NCBI GenBank assembly: GCA_035461385.1
Contig: DATHVI010000199.1
Span: forward strand, 1-50,491
Length of the DNA: 50,491 nt
Source: DATHVI01 sp035461385
Lineage (GTDB): Bacteria > Actinomycetota > Thermoleophilia > Solirubrobacterales > 70-9
Direction: 5' to 3'
The position numbers and the translations under genes were made by a program. Positions 14,247 through 22,621 of the stretch are shown piece by piece; position 1 is the first letter of the stretch; every line of letters begins with the position of its first letter. The notes beneath the pieces were generated by a model, which was not told where the DNA came from, made no database searches, and saw nothing but the letters and a program-made list of their open reading frames with translations.

Positions 14247-15686
14247 TCCGCTCTCGGCGAGCGATTCGCGGGCGACGGCGATCGCCTCGGCGCCGGTCGA
14301 CACCTGGCCGCAGAAGACGGCCGCCTCGACCTCGGCGATCAGCTCGCCGAGCCGCGGGCCGGGCTCGACCCCGACCGCCGCGGCGAGCTCGTCGCCCGGG
14401 ATCGGACTGCGTGGCGCTCCCGATCGGTGCCAGGCGAGCGCGTCCGGGAGGACCTCGCGCGCGAGCTCCAGGTGCGCCTCGACCATCTCCGGCGCCGCGG
14501 TTGGGCCGGTCCCGCGGGCAGCGAGCCGGTCGGCGACGGTGAGCAGGGTGACGTCGGCGGCGACCGGCTCGGTCAGCTTCAGGTAGTCATAGAGCCGCCG
14601 GCGGGGGAGCGGGCACTCGGCGGCCATGAAGCCGAGGTGCAGGTGATGGAGCGTAAGCGCCTCGAGGTGGCGCGTCAGCGCCCGGCTCGCCCTCAGCCTC
14701 GCGCACGCCTCGCCGACGATCCCCGCCCCGACGCGGTCGTGGCCGCGGAAGGTGGCGAGCCCGTCCCCGTGCTCCTCGCGCGTCGCCGGCTTGCCGAAGT
14801 CGTGGACCAGCGCGCCGAGGCGGAGCGCCGCGCCCCGCGTCAGCTCGTCGGCGAGCGGCTCGGCGAGCAGCTCGCGAACACCGGGGGCGGCGTCGCCGGC
14901 GAAGCGCTCGAGGTCGCGCTCGATCTCGATCACGTTCGCGAGCACCTCGAGCGTGTGGCCGTGGACGTCGAGGTGGTGGTTGGCGTTCTGCTCGACGCCC
15001 TTCAGCGCCTCGAGCTCCGGGAGCACCGCCGCGGTCGCCCCGAGCTCGTCGAGCAGTCGCACGCCGCCGACCGGGTGGGGCCCCGAGATCAGGAGAGCGA
15101 GCTCGGCGAGCTGGCGCTCGCCCGCGGGCGCCGCAGCCCGGTGCGACTCCGCCCGGGCGAGCTCGAGCGTCGCCGGGTCGATCGTCAGGTCGAGGGCGGC
15201 GGCGAGCCGCGCCGCGCGCATGATCCGCAGCGGGTCGTCGGCGAAGCTCCGCTCGCTGACCGCCCGCAGCAGCCGGCGGTCGAGGTCGATGATCCCGCCG
15301 GTGGGATCGATCGGCGCCGCGCCCGGATCGGAGAGCGGGACGGCGACCGCGTTGACGGTGAAGTCGCGCAGCCGGAGGTCGTCCTCGAGCCGCTCCCCGC
15401 GGACGGGCGTGACGTCGACGTGCCAGACGCGGTCGGGGGCCTGGGCTCGCCAGGTGCGGAACTCCGCCGAGAGCTCGAACGCCGGCCCGCCGATCGCGCG
15501 GCCGATCGCGGTCGCGACCTCGCGCTCGCCGCCTGCGACGACGAGGTCCGCGTCGAGGACCAGCCGCCCGAGGAGCGCGTCGCGGACCGCTCCGCCGACC
15601 ACCCACACCCCTTCGCGCTCGCCGACGGCATCGCGCGCCGCCGCGATCGCGGCGGCGGTCGCGAGCGTCTCGGCGCGACCCCTCAC
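14244..15686 (-). CDS. cca: CCA-adding enzyme / poly(A) polymerase family tRNA nucleotidyltransferase
   Basis: A 480-residue class II nucleotidyltransferase, expected to add or repair the 3' CCA end of tRNAs. The head domain has GGAVRDALLG (residues 31-40) and the metal-binding DADLVV (D45, D47), then RDFTVNAVAV and RSFADDPLRIMRAAR. The C-terminal half contains an HD domain with LVHDFGKP, HHLHLGF and a second acidic region. The HD domain would give phosphohydrolase activity, as in other bacterial enzymes. GTG overlaps the alr stop as GTGA, which fixes the start. PolyA polymerase activity cannot be excluded on sequence alone. Confidence 0.9.
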   Translation of the reverse strand: MRGRAETLATAAAIAAARDAVGEREGVWVVGGAVRDALLGRLVLDADLVVAGGEREVATAIGRAIGGPAFELSAEFRTWRAQAPDRVWHVDVTPVRGERLEDDLRLRDFTVNAVAVPLSDPGAAPIDPTGGIIDLDRRLLRAVSERSFADDPLRIMRAARLAAALDLTIDPATLELARAESHRAAAPAGERQLAELALLISGPHPVGGVRLLDELGATAAVLPELEALKGVEQNANHHLDVHGHTLEVLANVIEIERDLERFAGDAAPGVRELLAEPLADELTRGAALRLGALVHDFGKPATREEHGDGLATFRGHDRVGAGIVGEACARLRASRALTRHLEALTLHHLHLGFMAAECPLPRRRLYDYLKLTEPVAADVTLLTVADRLAARGTGPTAAPEMVEAHLELAREVLPDALAWHRSGAPRSPIPGDELAAAVGVEPGPRLGELIAEVEAAVFCGQVSTGAEAIAVARESLAESG

Positions 15687-16804
15687 CGTATGTACTCCCG
15701 TCGCACCCGGGCCGAGATCCCGCAGGTGATCTCGTAGTTGATCGTTCCCAGGCGCGCGGCGACCTCCTCGCAGAGGATCCGCTCCGAGCCCTGGGCGCCG
15801 ATCAGGACCGCGGGCGCGCCGGGCTCGACGTCGGTCTCGGGGCCGAGGTCGATGGTGACGTTGTCCATCGACACCGTGCCGACCAGCTCTCGCCGGCGGC
15901 CGCCGACCAGCACCTGGCCGTTGTTGGTGAGGTCGCGGCGGACCCCGTCGCCGTAGCCGATCGGCACCACCCCGATCCAGCGCTCGCCGGGAGCCGCCCA
16001 GCGCCGCCCGTAGCCGGCGCTCGCCCCGGCGGGGAAGCGCTTGACGTCGGCGACGTAGGAACGCAGCTCGAGCGCCGGCTCGAGCTCGCGCGCGAACGGA
16101 TCGCGATGGAACGGGTCGAGGCCGTAGAGCGCGATCCCGCAGCGCGCCATGTCGAGGTGCGAGGCCGGTTCGCGGAGCATCGCGGCGCTGTTCGCCGCGT
16201 GCAGCAGCATCCGGGGGTGCTCTTGCTTGAGCGGCGTCGCGAGCGCGAGGAAGCGCTCGAGCTGCTCGCCGAAATAGGCCGAGTCGGGCTCGTCGGCGGT
16301 CGCGAAGTGGGTCCACAGCCCGGCCAGCTCGACGTTCCCGTTCGCCGCCGCGGCGCGGACGAGGCCGGCGACCGCCGCGGCGTCGCGCTCGCCGAGCCGT
16401 CCCATCCCGGTGTCGTACTTGACGTGGACCCCCGCTCGGAGGCCGAGCTCGCGCGCGCGGCGTGCGACGTGCTCGAGCACGCCGGGCCGCCAGACCGAGA
16501 CCTCGGCGCCGGCGGCGAGTGCGACGTCGACCTCACCCGGCGTCATCGCCCCGAGGACGAGGAGCGGCGCCTCGGGGAGCGCGGCGCGAAGCTCGGCCGC
16601 CTCGCCTGCGGCGGCGACCGCGAGCCGGCTCGCGCCGGCGGCGAGGGCCGCCCGCGCGCACTCGACCGCCCCGTGCCCGTAGCCGTTCGCCTTGACGACG
16701 ACGCAGAGCTCGGCGCCGCCGGTCAGCTCGCGTCGAAGCCGGGCGCTGTTTCGCTCGATCGCGCCGAGGTCGACGACGGCGAGCGCCCGCCGGACGTCGC
16801 TCAC
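15683..16804 (-). CDS. alr: Alanine racemase
   Basis: A 373-residue PLP enzyme that interconverts L- and D-alanine for peptidoglycan. VVVKANGYGHG carries the Schiff-base Lys (K38), and SAGYGRRW in the C-terminal beta domain carries the partner Tyr. YDTGMGRLG, AANSAA and GTVSMDNVTID are further family motifs, and the length is normal. The GTG overlaps the nnrD stop (GTGA) and its own TGA overlaps the cca start (GTGA), so nnrD-alr-cca is one coupled operon. The nnrD-alr order is common in actinobacteria. Confidence 0.96.
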   Translation of the reverse strand: MSDVRRALAVVDLGAIERNSARLRRELTGGAELCVVVKANGYGHGAVECARAALAAGASRLAVAAAGEAAELRAALPEAPLLVLGAMTPGEVDVALAAGAEVSVWRPGVLEHVARRARELGLRAGVHVKYDTGMGRLGERDAAAVAGLVRAAAANGNVELAGLWTHFATADEPDSAYFGEQLERFLALATPLKQEHPRMLLHAANSAAMLREPASHLDMARCGIALYGLDPFHRDPFARELEPALELRSYVADVKRFPAGASAGYGRRWAAPGERWIGVVPIGYGDGVRRDLTNNGQVLVGGRRRELVGTVSMDNVTIDLGPETDVEPGAPAVLIGAQGSERILCEEVAARLGTINYEITCGISARVRREYIR

Positions 16805-18339
16805 CCTTCGTCCTCCGGCGCGAGCGCGGCCGGGATCGCGGCGATCACGTCGGTCGCGATCACCGCCTCGGCGCCGCCGACGCGCGCGGCGGCGATCCGC
16901 CCGGCGGCGGCGTGGGCGCGAACCGCGGCGCAGACGGCGCCGAACGGCTCGACTCCGCGCGCGAGCAGGGCGCAGATCATCCCCGAGAGCACGTCGCCGC
17001 TGCCGGCGGTCGCCAGCCCCGGGCTTGGAAGGTCGTTGATCGCGATCCGCCCGGCGCCGCGGCCCTCGGCGACGACCGTGTCGTCGCCCTTCAAGACGAC
17101 GATCGCACCCGCTCGGGCGGCGGCCTCCCGCGCCGCCCCGAGGCGATCGGCGCCGATCTCGGCCGACGGGCGCTCGAGCAGCCGCCCGAGCTCGCCGGCG
17201 TGCGGGGTCAGCACCGTCGGCGACGAGCGGCCGGCGAGCGACTCGAGCGCCCCGGCGTGCGCGTTGAGCCCGTCGGCGTCGATCACCAGCGGGGCGTCGA
17301 TCCGCGTCGCCAGCTCGCGCGCGAGCTCGAGCGACTCTCCCTCCCGCCCGAGTCCGGGGCCGAGGACGACGGCGTCGGCACGCTCGGTCGCCGCGAGCGC
17401 GGGCTCGAGCGCCTCGGCGCCCAGGCACCCCGGGGGGCCGCCGAGGCCGCGCGACATCACCTCGGTCAGCTTGACCTCGAAGACCTGCTCGAGATCGGCC
17501 GGGACGAGGACCGTCGCGTAGCCGGCGCCGGCCCGGATCGCCGCCGTCGCCGCGAGGCAGACGGCGCCGGTGAGGCCGCGCGAGCCGCCGACGACGATCG
17601 CCTGCCCGGCGGTGAACTTGGTCGACGCCGCGCCGCGCCGCGGTGCGAGCGCGAGGACGCCGGGCCCGATCGCCCCCGCGGCGGGCTCCGCCGCGGCGCC
17701 GTCCGGGATCCCGATCGGCGCCACCCGCAGCTCGCCGGTGCGCTCCTTGCCGGGGGCGATCCGGTGACCGAGCTTGGCGGCGTGGAAGCTGACCGTGACG
17801 TCCGCGTCGACGGCGGCGCCGGCGACCTCTCCGGTCGAGGCGTCGACCCCGGAGGCGACGTCGGCGGCGACGACCGGCGCGCCCGCGCCGTTGATCGCCT
17901 CGATCGCCGTCTCGGCGGGCGCCCGCGGCGCACCCTCGAACCCGGTCCCGAAGATCGCGTCGACGATCGCCCCGGACCCGGCAAGCGCCTCCGGCGCCTC
18001 TGCGGGGTCGAGCTCACGCACGGGCGTGCCCTCGAGCCGCTCGAGGTTCGCCTTCGCGTCTGAAGAGAGCTCACCCGTCGGCCACAGCAGCAGAACCTCG
18101 ACCCGGTGGCCGGCTCCCGCGAGGTGCCGCGCCGCGACCAGCCCGTCGCCGCCGTTGTTGCCCTTCCCGCAGACGACCCGGACCGGCCCGCCGGTCGCCA
18201 CCGACTCGACCGCCTCGGCGACTGCCGCCCCGGCGGCCTCCATCAGCTCGAGCGACGGGATCCCCTGCTCCTCGATCGCCCACGAGTCGGCCGCCCGCAT
18301 CCCGGCGGCGTCGTAGAGGGGCTCGAGCCAGGCTTCCAT
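16801..18339 (-). CDS. nnrD: Bifunctional NAD(P)H-hydrate epimerase / ADP-dependent dehydratase
   Basis: A 512-residue fusion that repairs hydrated NADH and NADPH. The N-terminal epimerase domain (about residues 1-210) has CGKGNNGGDGLVAARHL. The C-terminal kinase-like dehydratase domain (about 225-505) has VVGGSRGLTGAVCLA, PLVIDADGLNAHAG, LTPHAGE and the ATP/ADP site ATAGSGDVLSGMI. A TAGGCT element 9 bases before the ATG indicates a leaderless promoter, making it the first gene of nnrD-alr-cca. Start ATG agrees with MEAWLEPLYDAAGMRAAD, the normal N-terminus. Confidence 0.95.
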   Translation of the reverse strand: MEAWLEPLYDAAGMRAADSWAIEEQGIPSLELMEAAGAAVAEAVESVATGGPVRVVCGKGNNGGDGLVAARHLAGAGHRVEVLLLWPTGELSSDAKANLERLEGTPVRELDPAEAPEALAGSGAIVDAIFGTGFEGAPRAPAETAIEAINGAGAPVVAADVASGVDASTGEVAGAAVDADVTVSFHAAKLGHRIAPGKERTGELRVAPIGIPDGAAAEPAAGAIGPGVLALAPRRGAASTKFTAGQAIVVGGSRGLTGAVCLAATAAIRAGAGYATVLVPADLEQVFEVKLTEVMSRGLGGPPGCLGAEALEPALAATERADAVVLGPGLGREGESLELARELATRIDAPLVIDADGLNAHAGALESLAGRSSPTVLTPHAGELGRLLERPSAEIGADRLGAAREAAARAGAIVVLKGDDTVVAEGRGAGRIAINDLPSPGLATAGSGDVLSGMICALLARGVEPFGAVCAAVRAHAAAGRIAAARVGGAEAVIATDVIAAIPAALAPEDEG

Positions 18340-18348
18340 CGCCTGCGC

Positions 18349-18354
18349 AGCCTA
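18349..18354 (-). promoter_or_regulatory. Putative -10 element for nnrD-alr-cca
   Basis: TAGGCT ends 9 bases before the ATG at 18339, the same hexamer and spacing as at the CAX gene. Confidence 0.5.
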
Positions 18355-18410
18355 GTGGTGACGCACCCCCTTCCGGCTCGACTCGGGCACCGGCACCGAC
18401 TCGCGGTGAG

Positions 18411-19022
18411 TCAGCGCTTGCGGAACTGCCCTCGCATCACCCACCTGCGGCCGAGCCGCTCGAGAACGGCCGCCGCGTACTGCTCGTATTCCGGCTTCAC
18501 CCCACTCAGGTACACACCCCCGTACCACCGCCGGGAGACGATCTTCGCGAACGCCCTCGCGCCGCCCTCGCGCTTCCACACTGGCCACTTGAACCGGAAA
18601 GCCTTCGGCCAGAGGTAGCCACGCTGCTCGAGGTGCGCGAACTCGTGGATGAGGACGTGAATCGCGCGCCGGACCTGATCTCGGTCGGCGCTCACGAGCC
18701 GCTGCTGAAGCGGCGGTAGGGCGACGACGTCGCGGCCGAGGATCGCCGCTTGGATTCCGCCACCGGGATCCGTGTCGCGAAACAGCAGCCTCGGGACCGA
18801 CCGATGCATCACCCCCGGCAGGACGGTTGCGGCGAGACGGCTTCGAACCCGCCCGAAGATCGCCCTCGCCTCCGCCTTCTGCTCATCGGTGAGCTGCTCC
18901 GGATCGCCGTCGGCTCGGGCCGCCGAGGCGACGAGCACCAGGAGCGCAGCCGCAACCGGCATCGTCGTCGCGAGCACGAGCGCCAGCAGGCGCCCGATCG
19001 CCGACCCGCGATCGTCGATCAC
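18411..19022 (-). CDS. Secreted or membrane-anchored HExxH protein, putative metallopeptidase
   Basis: A 203-residue protein with an N-terminal signal/anchor (LLALVLATTMPVAAALLVLVA, cleavage possible at ARADG). In the mature part, HVLIHEFAHLEQRGY provides HExxH, the zinc and catalytic motif of gluzincin/zincin peptidases. A conserved-looking C-terminal piece includes EYEQYAAAVLERLG, where a Glu could be the third ligand. I do not recognise a named family. GTG overlaps the acpS stop as GTGA, so it is the last gene of the rplM to acpS series. A role at the cell wall fits its neighbours (glmS, glmM) but is inference. Confidence 0.65.
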   Translation of the reverse strand: MIDDRGSAIGRLLALVLATTMPVAAALLVLVASAARADGDPEQLTDEQKAEARAIFGRVRSRLAATVLPGVMHRSVPRLLFRDTDPGGGIQAAILGRDVVALPPLQQRLVSADRDQVRRAIHVLIHEFAHLEQRGYLWPKAFRFKWPVWKREGGARAFAKIVSRRWYGGVYLSGVKPEYEQYAAAVLERLGRRWVMRGQFRKR

Positions 19023-19369
19023 CGGGCGACCACGACCGCTGCCGCGAGCTCGCGCGAGTGGGTGAGCGATACCTCGAGCTCGACCCCGAGCCGCTCCGCC
19101 TCGGCGGCGGCACGGCCGTGGAGGCGCAGCCGGGGCGGCTCGCCGCCGCCGCCCGTGACCTCGACGTCGCGCAGCCCGAGTCCGCCGATCCCGAGGGCCT
19201 TCAGAGCCGCCTCCTTGGCGGCGAAGCGAGCAGCGAGGTGGCGGCCGGGGCGCCGGTGGGAGGCGGCGAGCTCGAGCTCGCCCGGGTGGAACACGCGCTC
19301 GGCGAGCGCCGGCCGGCGCTCGAGCGCGCGCTCGAGGCGCTCGATCTCGATCAGGTCGAGCCCGACCAT
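19019..19369 (-). CDS. acpS: Holo-[acyl-carrier-protein] synthase
   Basis: A 116-residue AcpS-type phosphopantetheinyl transferase that moves 4'-phosphopantetheine from CoA to acyl carrier protein. MVGLDLIEIERLERAL holds the metal-binding Asp (D5) and FAAKEAALKALG holds the second acidic site (Glu of the KEA motif). VSLTHSRELAAAVVVA is the typical C-terminus. It starts 7 bases after the glmS stop and overlaps the following gene by GTGA, so it belongs to the glmM-glmS transcript. Confidence 0.94.
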   Translation of the reverse strand: MVGLDLIEIERLERALERRPALAERVFHPGELELAASHRRPGRHLAARFAAKEAALKALGIGGLGLRDVEVTGGGGEPPRLRLHGRAAAEAERLGVELEVSLTHSRELAAAVVVAR

Positions 19370-19376
19370 CGCCCGG

Positions 19377-21257
19377 TCACTCGACCGTCACCGTCTTCGC
19401 CAGGTTGCGGGGCTGGTCGACGTTGAGGTCGTTGAGGCGAGCGATGTAGTAGGCGAGAAGCTGGAGCGGGACGATCGCGACCAGCGGTTGGAGCACCCAG
19501 TCGGTGCGGGGAACGAACAGCGTCTGGGCGGCGACCTCAGCGACCTCGGTCGAGCCTTCGGTGGCGACCGCGACGACGTCGGCGCCGCGGGCGCGGACCT
19601 CGGCGATGTTCGACAGCATCTTGTCGAGGATCGGGCCGTCGGTCGCGACGGCGACGACCGGCGTCGACTCGTCGAGGAGGGCGATCGGGCCGTGCTTCAT
19701 CTCGCCGGCCGCGTAGGCGTCGGTCGGGATGTAGGAGATCTCCTTCAGCTTCAGCGCGCCCTCGAGCGCGACCGGAAGGCCGACGTTGCGGCCGAGATAG
19801 AGGAAGAACCGTTGCTCGGCGTGGCTGCGGGCGATCGCCCGGACCCGCTCGTCGGTCTCGACGATCGTCTCCCGGATCCGGCCCGGCATCGACTTCAGCT
19901 CGGCGATCAGCTCCCGCAGCAGCCCCGGGTCGATCGCCCCGCGCTCCTGGGCGATCCAGAGGCCGAGCAGGTACATCGCCGCGACCTGGCTGACGAAGGT
20001 CTTCGTCGCCGCCACCCCGACCTCGATCCCGGCGCGCGTGAACAGCACCGTGTCGGAGTCGCGAGTCGCCTGGCTGCCGCGGACGTTGGTCAGCGCGAGC
20101 ACCGTCGCGCCGCGCTCGCGGGCGAGCCGCATCGCGGCGAGGGTGTCCGCGGTCTCGCCCGACTGGGTGATCCCGATCACGAGGTCGCCCTCGCCGACCA
20201 CCGGGTCGCGGTAGCGGTACTCGGAGGCGATCTCCATCTCGACCGGCACCCGGGCCCAGCGCTCGATCGCGTAGCGGCCGACGAGCCCGGCGTGGTAGCT
20301 CGTCCCGCAGGCGACGATCACGATCCGCTGCAAGCCGGTGATCAGCCCAGCGGGCAGGTCGAGCTCGGAGAGGTCGACCCGGTCGAGGTGCGGCACCCGA
20401 TCGGTGATCGTCTCGGCGACCGCGCCCGGCTGCTCGTGGATCTCCTTCAGCATGAAGGTCGGGTAGCCGCCCTTCTCCGCCGCCTCCTCGTCCCAGGTCA
20501 CCACCTCGACGTCGCGCTCGACCGGGCTGCCGTCGACGTCGACGATCCGGGCGCCCTCGGCGTCGAGGGTGACGATCTCGCCGTTCTTGAGCCCGAGCAC
20601 CCGGCGGGTCGAGGACAGGAACGCCGGCACGGCGGAGGCGACGAAGGTCTCGCCGTCGCCGAGGCCGACGATCAGCGGGCACTCCCGGCGGGCGGCGACG
20701 AGCGTGTCCGGGTGGTCGGCGTGCATCGCGGCGAACGCGTAGTGGCCGCGGAGCTCGGCGAAGGCGCCGCGGACCGCGGCGGTGAGATCGCCGTCGTAAT
20801 GGCGCTCGATCAGGTGGGCGACGATCTCGGCATCGGTCTCCGACGTCAGCGTGTGGCCGTCTGCCTCGAGCTCGCGCCGGAGCTCGGCGTGGTTCTCGAC
20901 GATCCCGTTGAGGACGATGTGCACCCGGCCCTCGCAGTCGCCGTGCGGATGGGCGTTCTCCTCGGTAACCCGGCCGTGGGTCGCCCAGCGCGTGTGCCCG
21001 AGGCCGATCGTCGCCGGCGGCGCGGCGACCGCGACCGCGCTCTCGGCGCCGCCCTCGGTGACCGGGCGGTTGCCGTCGAGGCCGATCGCGGCGCGGAGGT
21101 TGGCGAGATTGCCGACCGCCCGCACCGTCTCGACGCGGCCGTCGGCGAGCAGCGAGACGCCGGCCGAGTCGTAGCCGCGGTACTCCAGCTTCTCGAGGCC
21201 GCCGACGAGGAGGTCGCGGCAGGGACGACCGCCCACGTATCCGACGATTCCGCACAT
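19377..21257 (-). CDS. glmS: Glutamine--fructose-6-phosphate aminotransferase (isomerizing)
   Basis: A 626-residue enzyme that makes glucosamine-6-phosphate from fructose-6-phosphate and glutamine, the entry to UDP-GlcNAc. The N-terminal nucleophile is Cys2 in MCGIVGYVGGR; HTRWATHG and GDCEGRVHIVLNGIVENH complete the glutaminase half (1-240). Two SIS domains follow, with ACGTSYHAG and TQSGETADTLAA, then GRNVGLPVALEGALKLKE; the protein ends NLAKTVTVE. It is slightly longer than E. coli GlmS. The start must be at 21257 because Cys2 is needed. No glmS ribozyme fits in the 32 bases after glmM. Confidence 0.97.
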   Translation of the reverse strand: MCGIVGYVGGRPCRDLLVGGLEKLEYRGYDSAGVSLLADGRVETVRAVGNLANLRAAIGLDGNRPVTEGGAESAVAVAAPPATIGLGHTRWATHGRVTEENAHPHGDCEGRVHIVLNGIVENHAELRRELEADGHTLTSETDAEIVAHLIERHYDGDLTAAVRGAFAELRGHYAFAAMHADHPDTLVAARRECPLIVGLGDGETFVASAVPAFLSSTRRVLGLKNGEIVTLDAEGARIVDVDGSPVERDVEVVTWDEEAAEKGGYPTFMLKEIHEQPGAVAETITDRVPHLDRVDLSELDLPAGLITGLQRIVIVACGTSYHAGLVGRYAIERWARVPVEMEIASEYRYRDPVVGEGDLVIGITQSGETADTLAAMRLARERGATVLALTNVRGSQATRDSDTVLFTRAGIEVGVAATKTFVSQVAAMYLLGLWIAQERGAIDPGLLRELIAELKSMPGRIRETIVETDERVRAIARSHAEQRFFLYLGRNVGLPVALEGALKLKEISYIPTDAYAAGEMKHGPIALLDESTPVVAVATDGPILDKMLSNIAEVRARGADVVAVATEGSTEVAEVAAQTLFVPRTDWVLQPLVAIVPLQLLAYYIARLNDLNVDQPRNLAKTVTVE

Positions 21258-21289
21258 CAGAGGAGGAAAGGGTACCTTCGCCCCGGCGC

Positions 21290-22615
21290 TCAGCCGCCGA
21301 GCTCGTCCTCGACGACCGCGACCAGCCGCTTGCAGACCGCCTCGCACTCCGCGGCCTCGGGGGCCTCGGCCATCACGCGCACCACCGGCTCGGTCCCCGA
21401 CGCGCGGACCAGCACCCGGCCGCGGCCCTCGAGCGCCGCGCTCTCGCGCTCGACCGCCTGCCAGAGGCGCGTCGCCCGACCGAGCGCGCCGCGCTCGGCG
21501 ACCCGGACGTTGCGGAGCACCTGCGGGAGCTTGCGCATCGGCACCGCGTCGGCGAGCGGGCGCCCGGCGAGCGCCTGCATCACGAGCAGCGAGGCCGCCA
21601 CCCCGTCGCCGGTCGGCCCGACGTCGGTCCAGATCAGGTGGCCGGACTGCTCGCCGCCGAGCTTCCAGGAGCGCTCGGCGAGCTCGGCGATCACGTGGCG
21701 GTCGCCGACCGGCGTCGTCGCGACCTCGATCCCCGCCTCCTCCATCGCGGTGTGGAAGCCGTAGTTGCTCATCACCGTGACCGCGATCCCGCCTCCGAGC
21801 ACGCCCGACGCATCGAGCTCGAGCGCGCACAGCGCGAGCAGCTCGTCGCCGTCGCGGAGCGTGCCGGCGCCGTCGACAGCCAGCACCCGGTCGGCGTCGC
21901 CATCGAAGGCGAACCCGAGCTCGGCGCCGCCCGAGACCACGCGCTCCGCGAGCGCATCCGGCTCCGTCGAGCCGCAGCCGCGATTGATGTTGCGCCCGTC
22001 GGGCTCGGCCCCGATCACCTCGACCTCGGCTCCGAGCCGCTCGTAGACCTGGGGCGCGGCGCGGTAGGAGGCGCCGTTCGCGCAGTCGAGGACGACCCTG
22101 CGTCCGGAGAGGTCGAGCTCGAAGGCCGTGGTCAGCTCGCGGACGTAGTCGTCGCTCGCGCCCTCGAGCTCCCGGACGCGGCCGATCGCCGGGCGCTCCC
22201 CGGCGGAGCCGCCCGCGTCCGCCGCGATCCGTGCCTCGATCGCATCCTCGACCTGGTCGGCGAGCTTGCGGCCGTCGGCGCCGAAGATCTTGATCCCGTT
22301 GTCGGTCCAGGGGTTGTGCGAGGCGGTGATCGCGAACGCGAGGTCGAGCCCGTGGCGGCGAACGAGGACCGACGCGGCGGGCGTCGGCAGCACTCCGGCG
22401 AGATAGGCGTCGCCGCCGCCGGCGGCGATCCCGGCCGCGAGCGCCGCCTCGAGCATCGGCCCCGACTCGCGCGTGTCGCGGACGATCACCGCCTGGGGGC
22501 GATCGTCCGCGCACTCCTCGGAAGCCGCGCGACCGATCGCGAGCGCGAGCTCGGCGGTCACCACCTCCCCGGCGACGCCGCGGACGCCGTCGGTGCCGAA
22601 CAGCTTGCGAGGCAC
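21290..22615 (-). CDS. glmM: Phosphoglucosamine mutase
   Basis: A 441-residue alpha-D-phosphohexomutase that converts glucosamine-6-phosphate to glucosamine-1-phosphate. The phosphorylated Ser is S99 in ITASHNP; the metal loop is FDGDADRVL, the sugar-binding loop GGEQSGHLI and the phosphate-binding loop RASGTEPVVRV. MPRKLFGTDGVRG is the standard N-terminus and supports the GTG start. It begins 6 bases after the rpsI stop and precedes glmS, so two successive steps of UDP-GlcNAc synthesis are co-transcribed with ribosomal protein genes, as in many actinobacteria. Confidence 0.97.
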   Translation of the reverse strand: MPRKLFGTDGVRGVAGEVVTAELALAIGRAASEECADDRPQAVIVRDTRESGPMLEAALAAGIAAGGGDAYLAGVLPTPAASVLVRRHGLDLAFAITASHNPWTDNGIKIFGADGRKLADQVEDAIEARIAADAGGSAGERPAIGRVRELEGASDDYVRELTTAFELDLSGRRVVLDCANGASYRAAPQVYERLGAEVEVIGAEPDGRNINRGCGSTEPDALAERVVSGGAELGFAFDGDADRVLAVDGAGTLRDGDELLALCALELDASGVLGGGIAVTVMSNYGFHTAMEEAGIEVATTPVGDRHVIAELAERSWKLGGEQSGHLIWTDVGPTGDGVAASLLVMQALAGRPLADAVPMRKLPQVLRNVRVAERGALGRATRLWQAVERESAALEGRGRVLVRASGTEPVVRVMAEAPEAAECEAVCKRLVAVVEDELGG

Positions 22616-22621
22616 CTAGCG

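Noticed and set aside
21258..21289. glmS ribozyme upstream of glmS
   Set aside because: Only 32 bases separate glmM from glmS and none of the conserved ribozyme core is present; the AGAGGAGGAAAGG seen on the plus strand is antisense to the gene.
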